Source of the DNA: Cruorifilaria tuberocauda | Taxonomy: Eukaryota; Nematoda; Chromadorea; Rhabditida; Onchocercidae | Assembly: GCA_013365365.1 (NCBI GenBank) | Contig: JABVXU010000104.1 | Location: forward strand, 1-64,000 | Length of the DNA stretch: 64,000 nt | Direction: 5' to 3' | Part shown: piece after piece, positions 15,688 through 28,900 of the stretch | Numbering within the stretch: the stretch's first letter is position 1 | Layout: each line of letters opens with the position of its first letter | Notes under the pieces: model-generated | What the model saw: only the letters and a program-made list of their open reading frames with translations | What the model was told of the DNA's origin: nothing | Database searches by the model: none | Made by a program: the position numbers and the translations under genes

Positions 15688-17625
15688 ATGAATTGGAATG
15701 ATGCAACAACAAGTAGTGACGATGATTATATGTCCGATGCATATACAACAGTGGATATACGACCTGGTTTGTTTACATTATCATTAGATATTCTGAAAGT
15801 TGTCAATCACTTTTGAAACAAATTTTATTTGAGCTTGAAGATGAAACGAGCATGAAAGGGAGCGATATATTCCTCTGTATTATAATATTCTTGTATTTTA
15901 TTTATATATCAGAAAAACTTCAAATGGGTTCCTATACCTTCAAATGTCTCCGTTGAATATTAATTTCATGTATAAATTTGTGTTACATTAATGTTTAGTC
16001 GAAGGAACAGTTTTCCAAAAAATTATCTCATTTTATTCTTGCATTTATGCTTTTTAGGAATTGCAAAAACTCAAACTCAGCGACGACATTTAAAGGTAGA
16101 AGCGAAACAGATGGAAAATATCGAACGATTACAAAATCTGCCAAAACGTTCGGAAATAGAGAAAAAGATGCGAGATGATGCACTGGCGAAGCCTGTTAGT
16201 GAGAATTCGAAAGGGTTCTTGTTGCTGTCCAAAATGGGTTACAAGCCTGGGATGAGTTTAGGAGTGGAAAGAGAAGGTAATTATTATTTTTATCTTTTTT
16301 CTATTGAGACGATTGAATTTTTTGTAAGAACATAGCACTTCTAATACATCTATTTTTGCAACTTTGGAAGACAACAGAGGTTTTTTCTTGAGAATTTTTT
16401 GAAATAATGAATTCCTATGTCTTTTTGGAAAGAACTAAATAAATTTAGGTTGCAGTGAAGGAATCAAAATACCAATTCCACTGGAACTGAAAACTAATCG
16501 GACAGGATTAGGGCATGATGCTGAAGAAGATAAAAAGCGAAAAAAACGCATGGATCTCTACCAAAGTGTTGTGCTGGAAAAAGCGAAAGCTAATGTTAAT
16601 TTATTGGAAATTTTAACTTTAAATATAAAATTAAAAGTGAAGCTTTTAGATTATTTTTTGATCACCTGATGACTCCCTGTTTCATCATTACTGGAAGATA
16701 TCAATTTGTTTAAGTAAACTTAATTTCAGGAGGTACTTATTGATGATTTTTCCATAAGAAAACGCTGTGCAGCACGTATGAAGCAACTGTTAAAGGACTT
16801 GAAAGAAAGCCGGAAAGTATGTCAGGAATTAGATGCCAGGTTAAAACAGACATGAATCGTTGGTGTATTACTTGTTTTTTTTTTCTGGTTTTGCAAAATA
16901 GTTTTGTTGTTCATTACTTTTTCTGTTAACTTTCAGAAATGGTCTGGAACTTCCTACATCGTGTCATTTTTGGCCAATATACAAAGTAAAGAAGGAGGAA
17001 GACTCTTTTTCATTGAAAAAAAGAAGAACTGAGGAACCGAAATGCAGTACGGAATATTTCATTTATTTTAATGGAAAATTGGCACCAGATGACTTGGACA
17101 TTGATGAGTTGCCAGAGAATGAAATCGCACAACGGTATGTCAACCTTCAAATTCCGACAGAGAATAAGAAAAACTGACTGGAAAGTACCTCAATTATTAT
17201 TTATTATTTTTGCCCAGCTGATGGATGATTAATCACATATCGATTAAACCAACAACTGAATAACTTTTAGTTAAAATTTAATTAATACGATTATATTTAA
17301 TACAAACAACATAACGACAGTAAAATAAATTAAAATTTTGTTTTCCGTAATTATCATTCTCTCATTGAATTATGTCACTCTTCACTGATATTGCGAATAA
17401 AGTTGAAACTTAAAACATCTCATCCAGAAAATTTTATATCAGCTAAAATTTCGAACCTGTTACACAGAAATTATTTGTAGGTTAGCGGAATTAACGAAAT
17501 ACCTTTATTCTGCTTACTGCTATTGTTTTTGGTGTGGAACTCACTATGGTTCAAAAGAAGAACTAGAAAATGGTTGCCCAGGAAGGACAAGAGAAGATCA
17601 TGAAGACTGTAATGACGACAGTTAA
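15688..17625 (+). CDS. GPATCH11: G-patch domain protein, GPATCH11 homologue
   Basis: Exons 15688-15766, 16058-16276, 16449-16594, 16730-16839, 16937-17134 and 17481-17625 give 298 residues. The N-terminus DDDYMSDAYTTVDIRPG matches the conserved acidic opening of GPATCH11. The G-patch lies at about residues 77-125 (NSKGFLLLSKMGYKPGMSLG, later RTGLGHD). A Lys/Glu-rich helical middle follows. The C-terminal DUF4187 segment carries the CYCFWCGTHY motif and a final CPGRTREDHEDC. G-patch proteins usually activate DEAH-box helicases; GPATCH11 has been linked to splicing and kinetochores. It is followed on the same strand by CWF19L1 after 645 bp. Length is close to the human protein. Confidence 0.9.
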
Positions 17626-18270
17626 ATATAGCATCACATTTTTTTTATTGCACCTATTTGTGACTCTCGACAATCGTGCATTATCAATGTTCGGGAATAA
17701 AGTAACATGATAAATTCGCTATAGAACAATTCATCTTCTTACCATAATAAAAGGATGTATGTTTGTTGTTTTGATTTCATTCCTAAACTTAATAATTTTA
17801 TGGTTAAATAAAAATATGCAGAATTTATATGACATGTAGTACATATTTCTGCGTTAACTGTAACGTCGTTTTACATTGTATTCTTTTGATGTATTGCATT
17901 TCATAATTCTTTTTTGTAAATAAAAGTAATATGTTTCTCTTCTTTTGTTCTCAATCTGAATAATGTGCGGAGCATTTTGTCCGAAAAGTTATTGATATAA
18001 TTTAGGTTTCTTTTGCAGTAAAAAATGGAGGTAATGATATTCTCTTTTTGTTTATTGAGAAGTGCGGAATACTATTTAGAAACGAGTAGTACTGGGGAAA
18101 TTATTTCTTTCTAACCGATTATAAGTCTAAGAAGCTTTTTCTGAGCTAACGATAACTATTTCAAAGCAGAATAAGAATATATTTTTGTATTGTTGTCGCA
18201 AAACAAACGAGAGGGATAGCAATGGGTTCTTATGTATAACAAAAAGTCTTCCCTGTTGCAGCTCTGGAGA
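17626..18270. other. Spacer between two same-strand splicing genes
   Basis: This holds the 3' UTR of GPATCH11, with several AATAAA hexamers near 17695, 17805 and 17917, and the 5' flank of CWF19L1. A clean acceptor (CTGTTGCAG, ending 18261) lies 9 nt before the next ATG. The spacing would be long for a C. elegans operon but possible in other nematodes. Confidence 0.5.
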
Positions 18271-21200
18271 ATGCCTGATCCATCGCTAAAGATTCTAGTT
18301 TGTGGTGATGTCAACGGACATTTCGATTCATTACTGAAGCGAGTGAATGCTGTCAACAAAAAAGTAAACCTTTAGATCATAGAAAATTGTGTTCAATGCT
18401 GCCTGTTCCTACCGAGATCATTTGTTTGTCCTATCTAAGCACAAGTTAAAGACAGTCGTATCTTCCGGTACAAACTATGTCCTATTTTTATAAACAATCT
18501 CCTAGTACTATTAGATTGCTGAAAATGATAATTGAATATTTCTATAAAAAAAGAAATTCATACTATTTTAATGAAATTAATCCTGTGCATAAAACATAAA
18601 TCTCAAAAAACATTGTAACAGCCCATGATAAGCAGCAAAAATGCTATGAACGTGTAGAATAATTGCAACTTAATTATTATTTTCCGCTAATTTGCAATAG
18701 AGAACAGTATTTTGAATTATTGGATTTAATTGTAGAATGGTCCTTTTGATATGCTTTTTTGTGTCGGCGAATTTTTCGGTCCGGAGAAGGAGTCAAACGA
18801 ACAAATTATCAATGGTGTTATCAAAATGCCGGTTTCGACGTATATCTTAGGTCTTTCTGAAATTTTTTTCTTATAGATTTAAGATTTTCAATTTCCAATA
18901 ATATTTGCTGAATTATAATCTGACCAAGGAAAAATTAAATTATTGCCATCACGAACTTCATTTCGAATTTTGTTTCTCGACCGCGCTCAGTGCGATACTG
19001 AACGTAACGTTCATGATTATCACCGACAGAAGAACAAATGAGAAGTTAACTTTATCCATAAATAACTGTTAAACTTGTTTTTCATTTGGCAAGTAATATT
19101 AATGGAAAAAATATAGATCAGGAATTATTTCCCATTTGAATTTAGTGCGGAATGAAGGTGAAATTTTCGAACGAGGGAGTTGAACTTCAACTTGAGAAGC
19201 AAATTGTATGGATTTATGATGGGTTTTGTTTAGTTTTTTGTGTAATTTCTGTGCAACTGTTGATAATGATAATTAGGGTCATGTTGCCCGTCAACATCAC
19301 GATATTATCCGGAAGATGGTGTTGAATTCTTTGCAAATCTAACGTATCTTGGGAAAAAAGGTATACTGACCACAACAGGTGGTCTTCAAGTAGCATATAT
19401 AAGTGGAATCGAAGGTACACAAGCTTTGCCTTTCCAGGTATTATTTTCTAAAACTTGTTTTAGAGTTTTTGAAAGTAGTTTGCGTTACGTAATATTTTGA
19501 AAGAATTGTTTACTCGACAACGTATTGAATTTCTCTTTCTGTTCATTTATTTAGGAGTTTATTCTTGTAGTAATGTGGTGCAGTCATTATTTTCAGTTCA
19601 GCCAGGACGATGTTATTGAATTGCTAAGATTTGTGAAAGCAAGTACTGGATATTTGGGACTCGATATTTTGCTCACGTCTATGTGGCCTGCTAGGGTACT
19701 GATTTATATTATTTTCTGTAATACAATTCCTACCTAGATAAATTTTTTTTAAATCAAGTTTCAGATTTCAAAATTTTCAACAAACTGTCCAAAGAGGGAT
19801 ATAGAAGGAAGTTGCATTTTATCACAACTTGCAGCAGGCTTAAAACCTCGTTATCATTTTGCTGGGATGGGTACGCATTACGAAAGAACACCGTACAGGT
19901 TTGATTTTCTCTTCAAGGCTTAAGATTGAATTGGTGACGATTTCTTAATTATTTTTGTCTACTCAGTGCTCTTCAGTGCACATGTACAGAAATTATTTCT
20001 TTTTGTTTCCTCAAAATTGGCGTGTATTTAAAATTGGATAGGAGAATATCTCGAATTATTTGGGAAATTTCTTTTTAAAATTTCGATGGAAACATCTCAA
20101 TAGAAAATTTCCAGGAATCATCGAGTATTACAAGAAGCCGCTCAGCATGTTACACGTTTTATTGGTTTAGCTCCAGTAATTAATCCAGAGAAAGATAAGT
20201 GGCTGTACGCTTTCTCAATAACTCCTATGCGGAAATTATCAAGAGCTGAACTAACAGCGCAGCCAAATAATGCTACCGAGTTTCCATATATGGAAATTCT
20301 GGCACAAATGATCTTAGAGTATGCTTCAATCTTTATTTAATCTTTGAAAACTTACAATATAAAGTTCGGTTTTGTTGAATACTGATTGAAAATAGTTCAC
20401 AATATAAATTTGGATAAAAAATCACTGAACGCCTGATGTAAAATTCTTGATGGCAAAATGCGTTGTCATCGCAATAAGATTCAAATATATTTGAATACAC
20501 TATGCTAATGATGTATTACATTCCTCTTATTTATGTGCAAATTTAGTAATCAGTGAAAACTGGAAGCTTATTAAAATTTAATTTAGCGAGAGAGAAAAAA
20601 AGAAAGAGCAGGATCCTAAGGAACAATATTTTTTTGATATGTCGGCTGAAATTGAGGATAATGTTGATCACGGTGGCAAACGACGGAGAAAAGATGGTAT
20701 GTTTAAGAATAGGAACAAGCGCTTTCCATTTTTCTTTAAATTAAAACATTATTTAAAAAAGAAGTGAGATTGTTCAAAATCCTTGTGTCGTTGTGGAATC
20801 TTGGCTTTTTCTGAGCACAAAAATTGAAATCTTTTTATCAAGAATTTTTTGAAGATTATAGTTATAAAAAGACTTTCAGTGTTTTTTAGTTAAATATTTT
20901 TGATTTTAATGCAGTCATAAAATTTTTAGAATCTTCCTCTCGGATAGCACGAGTTCAGCAACCTTGTTGGTTCTGTCTGTCAAATGTGGATGCGGAGCAG
21001 TATTTGGTAATATCTGTAGCTGATGAGTGTTACTTGGCTATGCCGAAAGGTCCGCTAGTAGATGATCATGTAATGATTTTGTCGATTGGTTAGTTTCTTT
21101 TATTTTTAGTTGAATTATGATAAGTTAAATATAATTATAAGATTTCTCTTTTTCCAATTCACTAAAGTTAAACCTTTCTTGCTAACCGTTCGATTCTTCG

Positions 21201-22329
21201 ATGGAACTGTAATATCCGTTATTTTATAGGTCATATACAGTCAACTGTCGCAGCTCCACGGGCAGTTAGAGATGACATCAAAAAATACAAAGATGCTTTA
21301 ATATTGATGTTTAACAAGCAAGGCAAATTACCGGTATTTTTCGAACGAAATTATAAAACACAGCATCTGCAGGTACACTTTTTTTACCTAATTGGAGTTC
21401 TTCCTCATCTCTATGGTTCCCCACGGTTTCTTACCGTTGGTTTGAGATTGAGCTATTTCAACCCCTGGAAGCAAAAAATAATCAGGTAAAAATATGGTGA
21501 TCAAACTCTTCAAATTTAAGTCATATCTCATCCTTCTATTACTTCGCTGTTTTTGCGTAACAGTCTCATCCTTCGCTTTGTTTCTAATAAATAATGTAGA
21601 CATCAAATCTGTGAATCTGCTCAAATCGTTCCACGTACTTTCCTTTTCCTCTATGAGTTTGGTTATAATGATTATCAAAGAAAATGTTTGCAGATACAAG
21701 TAGTACCCATCCCGAAAACTTGTTCGAAAGCATTGCGGAATTCTTTTTTGAATGCTGCACAAATAAAAAACATAGAAATGACATTCCTCAAAGATGGAGA
21801 AGAGGTAAATTCTGCAAAATGCTAAATAATCATTGTGCACCCTTTTTTGCAAAAGTATTGCCGAAATATGTAAATTTTCCAGATTTGGGATATAGTAAAT
21901 GAAGGTTGTCCATATTTTCTTATCGAGCTTCCGGATGGCAGTCGACTTTATTCTTTAAAAATGATCAATTTTCCCTTACAATTTGGACGAGAAGTAAGTT
22001 CGTGCAATATAATGAATATTCTAAGTGGTTAATTTTATTTGTGTTGTTATATATATTATTCTCAATGCGCTTTACTTTACTAATTGAAGAAATGCTTGAA
22101 GCAAAACTTGCGCATATTGAGATATTTTAGAAATTTATAAGTAGAAAGAATTTAATCCCCTTTACCAAAAATTGAATTACAGGTATTGGCAGAACCAGCC
22201 TTGTTGGACTGTGAAGAAAAAGTTGATTGGCGTCAGTGCGAAATGGAGAAAAGTAAACAAATAAAACTGATAGATAATTTGAAACAAAGTTTCGAACCAT
22301 ATGATTTTACAAATGTTGATGATGAATAA
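18271..22329 (+). CDS. CWF19L1: CWF19-like protein 1 homologue (lariat debranching-associated)
   Basis: Twelve exons: 18271-18363, 18736-18850, 19277-19437, 19597-19695, 19765-19898, 20115-20318, 20587-20696, 20930-21088, 21230-21372, 21694-21804, 21883-21993 and 22183-22329. They give 528 residues, close to the human protein. The N-terminal half has the metallophosphoesterase-like fold of the family ([34 protein letters not shown]). The middle is charged ([16 protein letters not shown]). The CwfJ C-terminal domains follow: PCWFCLSN at about residue 317, [11 protein letters not shown], then [11 protein letters not shown] at about residue 396, with the HxQ of a HIT-like fold. The end matches the family FEPYDF block. 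Members act in late spliceosome and intron-lariat turnover. The start is fixed by the upstream acceptor and the conserved GDV motif. Confidence 0.93.
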
Positions 22330-22943
22330 CGTTTTTAGATGTAATAAAAACATTAGCAAATATTGGTTTCTTCGAAAATTTAGTTAGCGTTAACTTTATT
22401 TCTACTCGTAATTTGTTTAATTCCAATAATGATCATGTCTTCATGCTTAACTTCCAATGTTTTCATACATGGGGAAATAATGTCATTTATTGAATTCAAA
22501 TTGCATTAATTTATAGTCTTCACAAGTGATTTGTAATTTTTGTAATAGAATATATATATGTACCGGTAAAATTATATTCACAAACCGATTGGAAACTTGT
22601 TTACTATGATTTTTTTTTAATTATACCAATTTTATATTTTATTATTTTTATATTCAGTGCCGAAATTGACGTATGACAATTTAATAGATTTAGTAATTCA
22701 TAAATAATCATTCATTAGGTTTTTATAACTTTCAAGATGCCCTGATACTGGACGGAATGTAATTTTAAAACTACGCAAGATTTTTGAAATTTTGCTACTG
22801 AATAAAAGTTCCAGTCTTACTTGGAACTTAATCCATATCAGGAGCATTCGAATACGTACTTAACAAAGAAACAAGTATAAACAACAAAAGCTAAACCTAA
22901 TCGAAATCTGAATAAATCCTAAAAAATTCGGGAAATTGGCCTT
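22330..22943. other. Convergent 3' ends of CWF19L1 and the MPP8-like gene
   Basis: 614 bp between two stop codons on opposite strands. The sequence is AT-rich with no coding exon; it is probably wholly 3' UTR. Confidence 0.6.
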
Positions 22944-25900
22944 TCACTCATGTCTCCAATCAGTGCCACTATCAGGAGCTAATTCAAGCGCAGGCCTCGG
23001 TATATATGACGCAGGTTTATGTAACTGCACAAGCAATACCTGAAAAGAGGTTTTTCCTGAGCAGTATACAGTGTTTATGAGAAGGAACTTTTTCTTTCAT
23101 TGAAGAGTTTAGAAAATCATGTTCACCTGTGCCATCATCAACCATTTCTTCTTTTTTACATACGGTTGGAATTTAATTTTTAGTCTATTCCATCCATTAA
23201 TCAGCGAGGTTATATAGATGAAACCCTTCGGATTATTAGTAAGCGGTTCCACCGCAGTATCATTCATTTGCACGTCATCAAACGGACTTTCACCCCACAT
23301 TCGTATGCGCCACTGTAATTTCTTAGTTACAAGTCTCAAAATTTGTAATTTAAAAGTTTGGGACAAACAACTAATCAATTTAAAACGAATTTTGAACTAT
23401 CAACCATTCTATTCTAGAAAATTAATCACTTTGATTATCAGTTTTCTAATTTAGTGCTAGTTCTTTATCAAAAGAAGCATTAGATTTCCATAATTTTTAG
23501 GTAAATAGAGAAAGTGGATTTGTAAAACTCTAAAATAAATTATATATGTTTTTTAAGGCATATGCGGAAGATTCTTAATTGGAAATTAGACTACTGTAAA
23601 CAGTTTGAATAAACATAATTTTGGAGATAGCGAAAAGATAAGTAAATCTGCTTAGTACATATCGTGCGCTTCGATAATCGAAAATAGCCAATAATATCAT
23701 ATAAGCATAACGATCATTGGGAAACGGGAACGTTTCATGATTAAAGCCAATTTCAGTCGTCCAATCCGTTGATTCGAATTCCCACATTGCCCGGACGGAA
23801 ACCGGAAGAAGTACTCGTTTTACTGCTATGTCCCTGAAAATTATGGGAATCTAAGTCCAACATATCCCATAAATTTGCAGTTTATTAATTTTTTAGAAAC
23901 TAAAAGCTTTTTTCTTCTTTTCTTACTTTCAAAATAATGTTTGTACAAAATAATGATTAGATTAGTCTATCTACGTGTATGACAGCATGAGATGTGTAAC
24001 TAACAATGGACATATGTCGTGAAGCACCCGAAAAGTAGGATTTTCTCCTAAAATTTCATATTTTTTAAATGATAGCAGAAAGATCATTTGTTGAGGAAAG
24101 AGATCATAATTTTATGAATTATCTGAATAACCATATAACAACCGATGTTATTCTCCAACGGAATTTCCGAAACAGCAAAGAACAAATTAAAGAAACATAG
24201 CCTCTAAAAAAAAACTTTCAATTAATCTGTTCCAAATACAGGAGATGCAGACAATTTTTTGAGAAAGCTTACAAAGAGTAATCCTGCTTATAATTCCAAT
24301 CTTTTAAAAATGCTTATAATTTCCAGCTTTTGAAAATGTACCATCAAAAACAATTATGAAAGAAAATAAAAAAAAAACTTGTCACATCTCTACATGCTTT
24401 ATGTGCCGTCATTTCAATCCGCAGAAAACGTGAACCAATTCTGATAACAATCTCAAACATTCGTCGCGTACAAAAATTTGCAAAATCCAGAAAACAGTAC
24501 GCAAAAGAGAAATCTCGCCTTTTCATCATTATCTCCTTATACAACATCCTTTATCATTTATTACTCACGCCACTAACTAGTATCAAAGAACTCCATCTGG
24601 TAATACGCATGCTTAATTATATTTTCCATTAAATTATGCCAAAATCTTTCGTTTCTTAATAAAAGTACCAGACCACAAGTTAGGAATTCGCCAATAAACT
24701 ATCTTTTTAGAAAAACAAAATTGAAATTGAAAATACCACAATATAATGAAAAAAGCAAATTCGTGTAAAGGTTAAATTCCTTTGTTTAAGAGGAATGAAA
24801 AAATTGAAGGATAAATATTCTACGAATTTAGCATGAGTGTAAGCCCACCTAAAAGATACGAATCTATGTACAAGTTTCAACAAATAAGTTTCCCCTAATT
24901 AATTAAATGTTTGAAAAAATAAAATCAATGAAAACAGAAGAATCATTACGAATTATGCCTTAAAATGGATTACTCCGTACTACAATCACCGGACAATAAA
25001 AGAAAATGAAAAAAACATTTTACTATTAACAATACTAATCTCCGATTCTGATTCTATTTAGTATTAATCACATATGTGAGTTCTCGCATTTATGCATATA
25101 GATATGCATATTCGCACTCATGTGTGTGTATGTGTATGCATATCATGTCCATATTCCAACACATGTATTCCTAATTTAAAAAATTAACATAATTTAAAAA
25201 AACAAATTAAAATGCATACTAGGAGTCATTCCCGAGATGTTTTATTACATTTTGAATTATAACTTGTTCTGCTTTACTGCTTTTGTTGCCCGTTGTATTA
25301 ACCTATAGTTCTGAATGAAATCTACTACATCATCCTATTTTAGTCTGTAATAACTATCATCTTCACAAAATGGCTAACGGAGTTGAAAAAATCTTTGCTT
25401 CTATGGAAGGGAAATCAGATAAAAAAGCGTCCGTTGATGAAATATCCCTTTCAGGATAAACTTATGCTTACGACTCAGCTAAACGTACCGATGACATAGA
25501 TCCCTTCCTTTCCATTACATAAATTGATTACCGGTAATTTCATTTAATCTGCAGACACATCCAAAACGACTAATGAACAAAAACGAAAATTCGTACTTCA
25601 TTTTCCGTGGGTGAATTTCAAACCGTTATCCAAAATATCACTTTATTCATAAAATGCTAATAAAAAAGAAAAAATATTCCATCGATATTCTTACCATTTC
25701 CTTAATATTAAATTGAAGCAAAACAGGACTAGCTGTTAAAAACTCCAGAATACTTATTGCATTTTTCGACTTACCGCATTTATTGTTTACATCAACTCGG
25801 CAACTAGTTGTCATAAAGGAAAGTCATTACGGACTTTTCTTCTTTTAAACAACCTGATTTTGATATCCGTTACAACATCAAAATTTTCGAGAAATTCCAA

Positions 25901-28900
25901 AAATATGATAATTCGTCATTACTATCCGACAGAACATGCACATACTTGATTGATCATCAGAGAGTAGACGGACTACGGAATTATGTGAAAAACTATATTC
26001 CGTATATTCATTGAGTGTGAAATAACTCTCTAAGACCGATCGATAATGCCGTACATTTCTCGATTATTTCCAAACTCATTCTACTTGAATATTTTAAATC
26101 GCGATCTTCATTTTTTATATTCACTGAGTAATCAAATACTTTTCTAAATTATTTGAAGGTTGATACTTTAAAGAGAAATTTCAAAAATTAAATTCATGCC
26201 CTTTAGCATAACACACTGAATATAGTGTGAATGGAAACGAAAAACAATAAAAATTACTCGAGATATTTGTTTTAAAATACTTTGAAGACCAATTGATTTA
26301 TTGTCCATTGACGTGTACCTCTCCCTCGAACTTCTGCTTGCTGCGGCGAAATATCAGTAAGTAAACAAATGAATCTTTTTCCTTACTTCCCTACTTTTTT
26401 CCTTCTTTCCTTACTGTCATTGCCACAATGGAATTATATTACAATTTTTTTTGAGCTGTGAAAGGGCCCAACAATGAGTAAAAGTAATTCAAAAGTCCGA
26501 ATGTATGTTCAATGCTATTTAGTAACTTACACCAAAGTTTTCATTCTCGCTTCATCAAAAATCTCTGAAAGGCGCTGTTGATGATCGACAAGATTTGACA
26601 GATATCTTAAAATGAATGAAAAATAAAATTTGATAAAGGAGATTAAAAACACCATTAATAATTCGAAACAACGAGCAGTCTTTCTATTTTCTTAACCAAA
26701 TTTCAAAATTCATTTGAAATCGCAATTTTGAAATCTAAAAAAAGAAAAACTAGTCTGGCTTAAATGTATATTCTTGTTACCTGTTTCGCAGTGGTGCCAT
26801 TTTCCTGATCACTTCATTAACATCAGCACCATATTCCAGAAGCAAATAAATCGTTTTTGTCACTTCGAAATTTGGCGAACGAGGAGTCAGAATAGCTAGT
26901 TGCAACGGGGTCTTTTTGTCCTTATCTTCAGTATTTACCGGTGACCTAAAAACTCCACATAACCTCATCAATATCCGATTCAACCAATATATGCTTGGAA
27001 TGCTATTCGAGATTATCTTAAATCAAATCATAAACCTTCTGCACTATATCAAATCCATCTGATGATTATTTATAAGTAATTATTAATCAAGTTTATTTAT
27101 GAATTTGACTTATATGGACTAGCATGACGACTGTGATTTAAAATCATACTTTCCATTCAGCTCTTATCGTTTTCGTATAATTTCGCATAATTATGATATA
27201 TTTGATCGATTCATACTTTTGCATAGCAGTTTGCTAAAAACAACCTTAAATGTAGAAGGGTCTTGACCCGACACCAAAACTCGCAAGATATAGCAAAGTG
27301 TAACGGAATGCGTCCCCTCATGTCATCCGGTATATCCAGCCTTGCACCATCACGAACAATTTGTCGTAACATGTCGTCAGTTTCATGAGCTGGGCCGCAA
27401 GGTCTCTCGCATAACTTAAAAAAACCGTTCGGTTGGATTGCCAAATTTCAATCAAATAATGCTTACTATTGGTCAAAATAATCATCTTACTTCAATTGCA
27501 ACAGTTTTCCCGCGATATTTCTGGTTAAAATCAAAACCACGCCTTTCTGGTACGCAACGACCCGTCCATTTAACAGCCGAAAGTTGATTTGTTAAAACTG
27601 CGCTTCGAAACTGCTAAAAATTTTGAACTGTTTATTTAATTTATAATTGTGAAACTTACTGTTTTTAGAGTATTTTGAAGCAAGAAATTTGCAAAGATGC
27701 AAAAATTAAAGTGATAAACAATTTTAGATTCTTCGCAAGTACTACCACTAACATCGGTACTTTCATTATTCGCAAAATTATATTTCCAAACAGCACTCCA
27801 CTTGTCATTCAACAGTATCGGTCAAACATAATTCATATACTAATTCTTTGATAAGGTTAAAAGCAACTTAAAAGAAAAGCAACTAATTGAAATTAAACGA
27901 AAAACTTAATTTTGGCTCATCAAATTTTCAGATGAAAAGCTCCAGGTTTAACTAATCAGCTATCATTTAAATTCACAACTTAACATATCGTTCACCTCAA
28001 ATGTCTGTAAAGGTTTTTCGCGATTTTGCTGATGCCTACGAATTGTAGCAATTTCGATAGCAGAAATTTCAGCATTTGTCAAAGGTATAGGTAACTCTGG
28101 TGTTTCGAAGGCAAGCATTTCTAGCGCTGAAACATCTGGTTCCGGTTCATCTGACTCATCATCTGCAGGAACTACACGAGCGGTGTTATCTGCGACTGGA
28201 GTCCTCTGAAAACGTTTATGTTTCAACCAAAGCACATCTACCTATAAATACTGAATCAAAAAATTAAATAATCAAACATCTTTATTTAGAATAAAATACA
28301 AGGATAAGCTTCGCTTCGAAGTTCCTCTCTGATACGCACCTGTTTTTCAATAGTGTTGTCCGTATTTCTAGAAGCTTTTTGTTTTCTGCTCTGAGTCGGT
28401 CTACTGTTGCTGTTAGACATCTCACTGATATCCATTACAATCGCTCGATCCGAGGTAGTTGTTCGTTTCCCTCTGCTTCCTCTTGCTAATCCTCGACCTC
28501 GGGGTTTACCTCGATGACTCATCGATACAGTTTCACATATTAAATTTCTCTCTTCATCAGATATCGGTTCCACTTCGTCGACTACCAAATTTGGTATTTC
28601 ATCAAATTCCGCGCTTGCTGGTCGCGCTTCAGAATTAGCTGGTGAAATGGCGTCCTGCATCAATTTTTTTTAAGAAAGATGAACGAAATTTTAAGTATAG
28701 CTACAGAAAAGTTCGAGAAATTAGATTTCGCAGTATTTTTTAACAAAGACTCCAGAAACCTCAGTCGTATAAAAACGGAGATTGCATTATTTCCATAAGA
28801 ATATAGTATGAACCTCAATAAGACGAAGTGGTGTGGATGCTTTTCCACGTCTTCCACGTCCTCGGCTTCTTCCTCTTCCTCGTCCAGTACGCTTATTGTT

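Noticed and set aside
24344..24547. 67-residue minus-strand ORF in the MPP8-like long intron
   Set aside because: There is no phase-compatible donor and acceptor pair, and it has no similarity to the ankyrin or C-terminal region.
26268..26339. Exon QAEVRGRGTRQW in the MPP8-like gene
   Set aside because: The upstream exon ends at a canonical GTAAGT in phase 2, which joins exactly to 23833. Including this block breaks the frame.
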